Below are positions 60,864 to 64,000 of a stretch of 64,000 bases of DNA, one piece after another (the stretch's first letter is position 1; each line of letters starts with the position of its first letter). Under the pieces are notes generated by a model. That model made no database searches and was not told the origin of the DNA. It worked only from the letters and a program-made list of their open reading frames with translations. Source of the stretch: an uncultured Acetobacteraceae bacterium (GTDB lineage Bacteria > Pseudomonadota > Alphaproteobacteria > Acetobacterales > Acetobacteraceae); contig CAIVPZ010000049.1 of the NCBI GenBank assembly GCA_903907955.1, positions 27,752-91,751 on the forward strand. Reading direction: 5' to 3'. The position numbers were made by a program, and so were the translations under genes.

Positions 60864-62354
60864 TCAGCGATCGGTCAGCCTGATCTCAATGCGCCGGTTC
60901 CTGGCATAGGCATCCGGCGTGTCGGCCGGATCGAGCGGCTGGTTTTCGCCAAACCCGGTGGCGGCCAGCCGGTTCGGCGCGATGCCGTCGGCAATCAGCA
61001 GCTTGACCACGGTGATCGCGCGCCCGGCCGAGAGCTCCCAGTTGCTGCCCCAGGGACCTTTGTCGATCGGCTGGCGGTCGGCGTGGCCGTCCACCCGCAG
61101 CACCCAGGCGATATTGGCGGGGATTTCCTTGCTGACCTGTTTCAGCGTCGCCGACAGCTTGAGGATCTCATCGGCACCGGCATTGGTCAGATCCGCGCTG
61201 CCCACCGGGAACAGCACCTCGCTCTGGAACACGAAGCGGTCGCCGACCACCTGGATGCCGGGCCGGTTGGCCAGTACCGCGCGCAGCCGGCCGAAGAAGT
61301 CGCTGCGGTAGCGCTGCAGCTCCTCCACCTTGCGGGCCAGCGCCGCATTCAGCTGGCTGCCCAGGCTGGCGATCTGCACGTCCTTGTCGCGCGCCGACGT
61401 CTCGGCGACATCCAGCGCCCTCTGCAACGCCGCCAGTTGCGCCCGCAACTCGTCCAGTTGCCGGCTCACCCCCGCCAGCTCGGCGCGCGCGGCATCGCCG
61501 AGCCGCTTCTCCTCGGCCGCCTGGGCGGCGGTGGCGGTGCGCGACTGCGCTTCCGCGGTGGCACGCGCGGCGGCGTCGCGGGCCTGCTTCTCCAGATCGT
61601 CGCGCAGCGCGGTCAGCGCCCGGAGTTGCTCGGCCAGCTTGGCCAGCTCCGACACGCGCGCCTCGATCGTCGCCTTGTCCGCCTGGTGGGTGCGATCGAG
61701 CTCGGCCAGCTGGGCCTGGACGGCCTGCAACTGCTGCCGCGCGGCGGCCAGATCCTGCACCGTGGTGTCGGCCCGCTTGCCGGCATCGGCCAGTTCCGCG
61801 GCGCGCGCCGCCAGTTGCCGCTGCGCCTCGGCAAGCTGGGTGACCGCCGCCGTTCTCTCCTGTGCCTGCGTTTCGGTGCGGCGGGCAGCCTCGGCCAGTT
61901 GCGCCGTCAGGTCCTCGGCGCGCGACTGCGCCGCCTGGGTCTGCAGCGCCGCATCGGACAGCCGCGCCGACAGCCGGTCGCGCTCGGTTCTGAGCGCGTC
62001 CCGGTCGGCGGTCAGCCTGTCCTGGTCGGCGCGCAGAGCGGCCACCTGCTGGGACAACTGGTCGCGCGCCGTGGTGGATGCCTGCAGGTCACGACCCGCC
62101 TGCGCCAGCGACAGCCGCAGTTCCGCCGTCCGGCCGCGCTCCAGCGACAGCATGTCGGACAGCTCGGCGATCTGCCGGTTCAGCTTGTCCAGCGCCTGGT
62201 CGCGCCCGCTCAGCGCCACCGACAGGAACGCCTGCGCCAGCACGAACACCAGCAGCACGAAGATGATGACCATCAGCAGGGTGGACAACGCATCCACATA
62301 GCCGGGCCAGACATTCAACCCGGCATCGCTGCTGCCTCGTCTGCGGAGCGCCAT
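60864..62354 (-). CDS. OmpA/MotB-type peptidoglycan-binding protein with long coiled coil
   Basis: A 496-residue protein with one membrane helix near residues 20-45 (LLMVIIFVLLVFVLAQAFLS), then about 270 residues of Ala/Gln/Arg-rich coiled coil (AEDLTAQLAEAARRTETQAQ, ELADAGKRADTTVQDLAAAR). The C-terminal OmpA domain is at 360-495 (VGSADLTNAGADEILKLSAT, VLRVDGHADRQPI, ATGFGENQPLDPADTPDAYA and RNRRIEIRLTDR). It resembles the MotB side of a proton-driven MotA/MotB-like complex that reaches the cell wall, but with a far longer stalk. It is the third gene of the operon entering from the right edge. Confidence 0.88.
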   Translation of the reverse strand: MALRRRGSSDAGLNVWPGYVDALSTLLMVIIFVLLVFVLAQAFLSVALSGRDQALDKLNRQIAELSDMLSLERGRTAELRLSLAQAGRDLQASTTARDQLSQQVAALRADQDRLTADRDALRTERDRLSARLSDAALQTQAAQSRAEDLTAQLAEAARRTETQAQERTAAVTQLAEAQRQLAARAAELADAGKRADTTVQDLAAARQQLQAVQAQLAELDRTHQADKATIEARVSELAKLAEQLRALTALRDDLEKQARDAAARATAEAQSRTATAAQAAEEKRLGDAARAELAGVSRQLDELRAQLAALQRALDVAETSARDKDVQIASLGSQLNAALARKVEELQRYRSDFFGRLRAVLANRPGIQVVGDRFVFQSEVLFPVGSADLTNAGADEILKLSATLKQVSKEIPANIAWVLRVDGHADRQPIDKGPWGSNWELSAGRAITVVKLLIADGIAPNRLAATGFGENQPLDPADTPDAYARNRRIEIRLTDR

Positions 62355-62368
62355 CGGTCAGCCCCCGC

Positions 62369-63544
62369 TCACCGCGGCTGCTCCTCGGCGAGGGCGGCGA
62401 TGGTCCGCGTCAGCACGCGGATGTCGTTGCGCAGTTCCGAGGTGCTCTGCGCCCGGCCCTGTTCGGTCTCGGTGAGCAGCCGCTGCAGGTAGAGTTCGAT
62501 GTTGCGCAGGTGGGCGCGCACGATATCGTCGTGGCCGTCGGTCTGCGGGGTGAGGCGTTCGCCGAGATGCACCAGCGCCGGCGCGATCGCCTGCTGGCCC
62601 TCGGCGATGCGCAGCATGAGCTGCTGGTTGGCGCGCATCGTGTCCGACAGCGTGGCGATGCGTTCGGTCAGGGCCACCAGGGTCTGGTTGGCCTGATTCC
62701 GCCCGTCCTCGCCGCGGGCGAGGATGTGCTGGAGGTTTTCCATGTTCTCGGCGGTCTGTTCCAGCAGCGCCTGGACATACACCGGCACCGAGCCTTCGCC
62801 CTCATTGCCGAGCACGCCGGAGGACAGCCGGGTGATGCCGGCCAGCCATTCCTCCAGCTCGTTGAAGAAGCGGTTCTGCGCCTGCCCGGCGGTGAGATCG
62901 AGGAAGCCGAGCACCAGCGCGCCGGCAAGGCCGAGCATGGAGGTGGAGAATGCCGTGCCCATGCCCTTGAGCGGCCGGGCCAGGCCGGATTTGAGCTGTT
63001 CGAACAGGGCGTTGATGTCGCCCGAGCCGACCGACATCGAGGTGATCACATCGCCCACCGAGGAGACGGTGAGCAGCAGCCCCCAGAAAGTGCCGAGCAG
63101 GCCGAGAAAGATCAGCAGGCCGGTCATGTAGCGCGACAGCTCGCGCGATTCGTCCAGCCGGCTGGCGATGCTGTCGAGCAGCGAACGCATCGCCGGGGCG
63201 GAGATGGTGAAGCGGTCGGGCGCGGTGCCGCCGGCCTCGCGCGCCTTGGCGGCGCGGGCGGCGAGCATGTTGGCCATCGGCGCCAGCAGCCGCGGCGCGG
63301 CCAGGGTGGTCAGTCGGGCGCGCGCCTGCTGGAAGGTCTCCAGCCAGGTGACCTCCGGGCTGAGCCGGGTGACCTGGCGCATGTTCCAGGTGATGCCGAG
63401 GAACAGCACCAGCAGGATCAGGCTGTTGAGCATCGGGTTGGCACCGAAGGCGACCAGCAGCGGCCCCGACAGCAGGATCACCACGACAAGCACGGCGCCC
63501 AGAAACAGCACCATGCGGAACAGATACCGGGTCGGGCGCGTCAT
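62369..63544 (-). CDS. MotA/TolQ/ExbB-type membrane protein
   Basis: A 391-residue protein with two N-terminal helices (residues about 8-32 and 38-54) and a MotA/TolQ/ExbB core at about 130-235: MTGLLIFLGLLGTFWGLLLT, SGDINALFEQLKSGLARPLK and GMGTAFSTSMLGLAGALVLG. The C-terminal 140 residues are helical and probably coiled coil (ARGEDGRNQANQTLVALTER). It would form the ion channel paired with the OmpA protein 14 bp downstream. Its ATG overlaps the stop of the preceding gene. This set is found in many alphaproteobacteria, and its cellular job is not established. Confidence 0.87.
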   Translation of the reverse strand: MTRPTRYLFRMVLFLGAVLVVVILLSGPLLVAFGANPMLNSLILLVLFLGITWNMRQVTRLSPEVTWLETFQQARARLTTLAAPRLLAPMANMLAARAAKAREAGGTAPDRFTISAPAMRSLLDSIASRLDESRELSRYMTGLLIFLGLLGTFWGLLLTVSSVGDVITSMSVGSGDINALFEQLKSGLARPLKGMGTAFSTSMLGLAGALVLGFLDLTAGQAQNRFFNELEEWLAGITRLSSGVLGNEGEGSVPVYVQALLEQTAENMENLQHILARGEDGRNQANQTLVALTERIATLSDTMRANQQLMLRIAEGQQAIAPALVHLGERLTPQTDGHDDIVRAHLRNIELYLQRLLTETEQGRAQSTSELRNDIRVLTRTIAALAEEQPR

Positions 63545-64000
63545 TGGGCTGACCTTGCCTGGGAGGGCGGGGCGACGACGGTCACATCGACGCGATCGGC
63601 AGGGCCGTCCTCGACGCCATGGCTGGCGCCGAGAGCCTTCACGTAGATCCGCACCGAGGCGATGCCCTGGGCGATCAGCACCGAGCGCACCGTGAGGGCG
63701 CGCGAAAGCGACAGCCGCCGCGGGGTGGAGGGGTCTTCCGGGGTGCCCGGCGCGAAGGCGGAGACGGTGAAGCTGGCCTCCGCGGCGGCGGCGTGCGCGA
63801 GCGTGCGCAGCGCCGATTCGGTGCCCGGGTTCAGGTCGGCGCGGCCATCACCGAAAGTGACGCGCAGCCCGTCCTGCAGCAAGGCAGCGGCGCCGGGCGC
63901 GTCGGCGGCGACCGGCGCCGGCGAAGGCGGGGCCGGCGGGCGGGTGGGAACCACCAGCGCCGGCGGCAACACCGGCGGCGGCGGCGGCGCCAGCGGCACC
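63541..64000 (-). CDS. OmpA-family C-terminal domain protein (partial)
   Basis: Enters from the right edge; only the last 152 or so residues are visible. A Pro-rich stretch (PPPPPVLPPALVVPTRPPAP) precedes a compact OmpA-like domain: LQDGLRVTFGDGRADLNPGT, ESALRTLAHAAAAEASFTVS and SLSRALTVRSVLIAQGIASV followed by RIYVKALGA. The frame is open to the edge, and the true N-terminus is probably outside the window. It is the first visible gene of the MotA/ExbB-OmpA operon and may add a second wall contact. Confidence 0.75.
   Translation of the reverse strand, partial: VPLAPPPPPVLPPALVVPTRPPAPPSPAPVAADAPGAAALLQDGLRVTFGDGRADLNPGTESALRTLAHAAAAEASFTVSAFAPGTPEDPSTPRRLSLSRALTVRSVLIAQGIASVRIYVKALGASHGVEDGPADRVDVTVVAPPSQARSAQ

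Noticed and set aside
60864..64000. Zorya-type anti-phage system (ZorA/ZorB)
   Set aside because: The MotA-like plus OmpA-like pair recalls ZorA/ZorB. However, no ZorC/ZorD or helicase/nuclease gene is adjacent in the window, the coiled coil is on the OmpA partner instead of the channel protein, and this trio is common as a housekeeping locus.

Overview
The window is about 70% G+C, with strong third-position G/C bias, frequent ATGA/GTGA start-stop overlaps and alphaproteobacterial gene neighbourhoods: dksA beside divergent fliX/flgI, proA-nadD-rsfS-rlmH, UPF0262-mtnA, yicC-gmk, and a DksA lacking most zinc cysteines. It most resembles a flagellated, respiratory member of the Acetobacteraceae/Rhodospirillales. 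That placement is inferred from gene content and was not tested by alignment. No rRNA, tRNA or CRISPR array was recognised.

Layout. 0-2 kb: 5' part of a cbb3 oxidase operon (ccoN) with an FNR/FixK-type box and a TauE/SafE-like membrane protein. 2-5.2 kb: dksA, fliX and a flagellar operon (flgI, flgJ-N, FlgN-like) behind a near-perfect sigma-54 promoter. 5.3-17.3 kb: a glycosyltransferase, an H1-like Ala/Lys protein, prpC/prpD of the methylcitrate cycle with a clear terminator, UPF0262-mtnA, a SNF2 helicase/SWIM protein pair and a methyltransferase. 17.4-28.3 kb: msrP with an unusual small membrane partner, a membrane hydrolase, lipocalin, a phosphatase/nuclease, amtB behind a sigma-54-like promoter, an AI-2E transporter, and decayed flavin-reductase and hydroxypyruvate-isomerase genes beside an intact XRE regulator. 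28.4-41.7 kb: NUDIX-sseA-metC, a large two-domain glycosyltransferase, the glycolate oxidase genes glcD-glcE-(membrane ORF)-glcF, a signal-peptidase-like protein whose catalytic serine is replaced by glycine, and rpmJ. 41.8-53.8 kb: a hydrolase / membrane spermidine-synthase-like / Tat-exported isoaspartate-methyltransferase-like operon, proA-nadD-rsfS-rlmH, an anaerobox-headed intergenic region, a CoA-transferase and a TPR glycosyltransferase. 53.8-57.3 kb: an accessory and decaying stretch with an orphan 547-residue protein, a small inverted-repeat-bounded element, a relic of the TPR gene, a cupin broken by a nonsense codon and an SDR relic. 57.3-64 kb: yicC, gmk, a methyltransferase, an AEC transporter and a MotA/ExbB-OmpA-type envelope operon.

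The most striking signal is a family of eight dispersed, nested-palindromic elements of 80-123 bp, at 2091, 10620, 17345, 22617, 34415, 46251, 48747 and 50514. Every copy lies within 35 bp of, or overlaps, a stop codon. Four copies supply the exact TGA stop of the adjacent gene. Two copies supply the ATG start and about the first 31 residues of a gene (nadD and the spermidine-synthase-like gene). All eight keep the same reading frame open, with consensus MNARxAPIxPExLNDISG followed by SFxSSI. This resembles the Rickettsia palindromic elements that are translated inside proteins, but I know of no description of this family. A second, unrelated family of short G/C hairpins occurs at four places.
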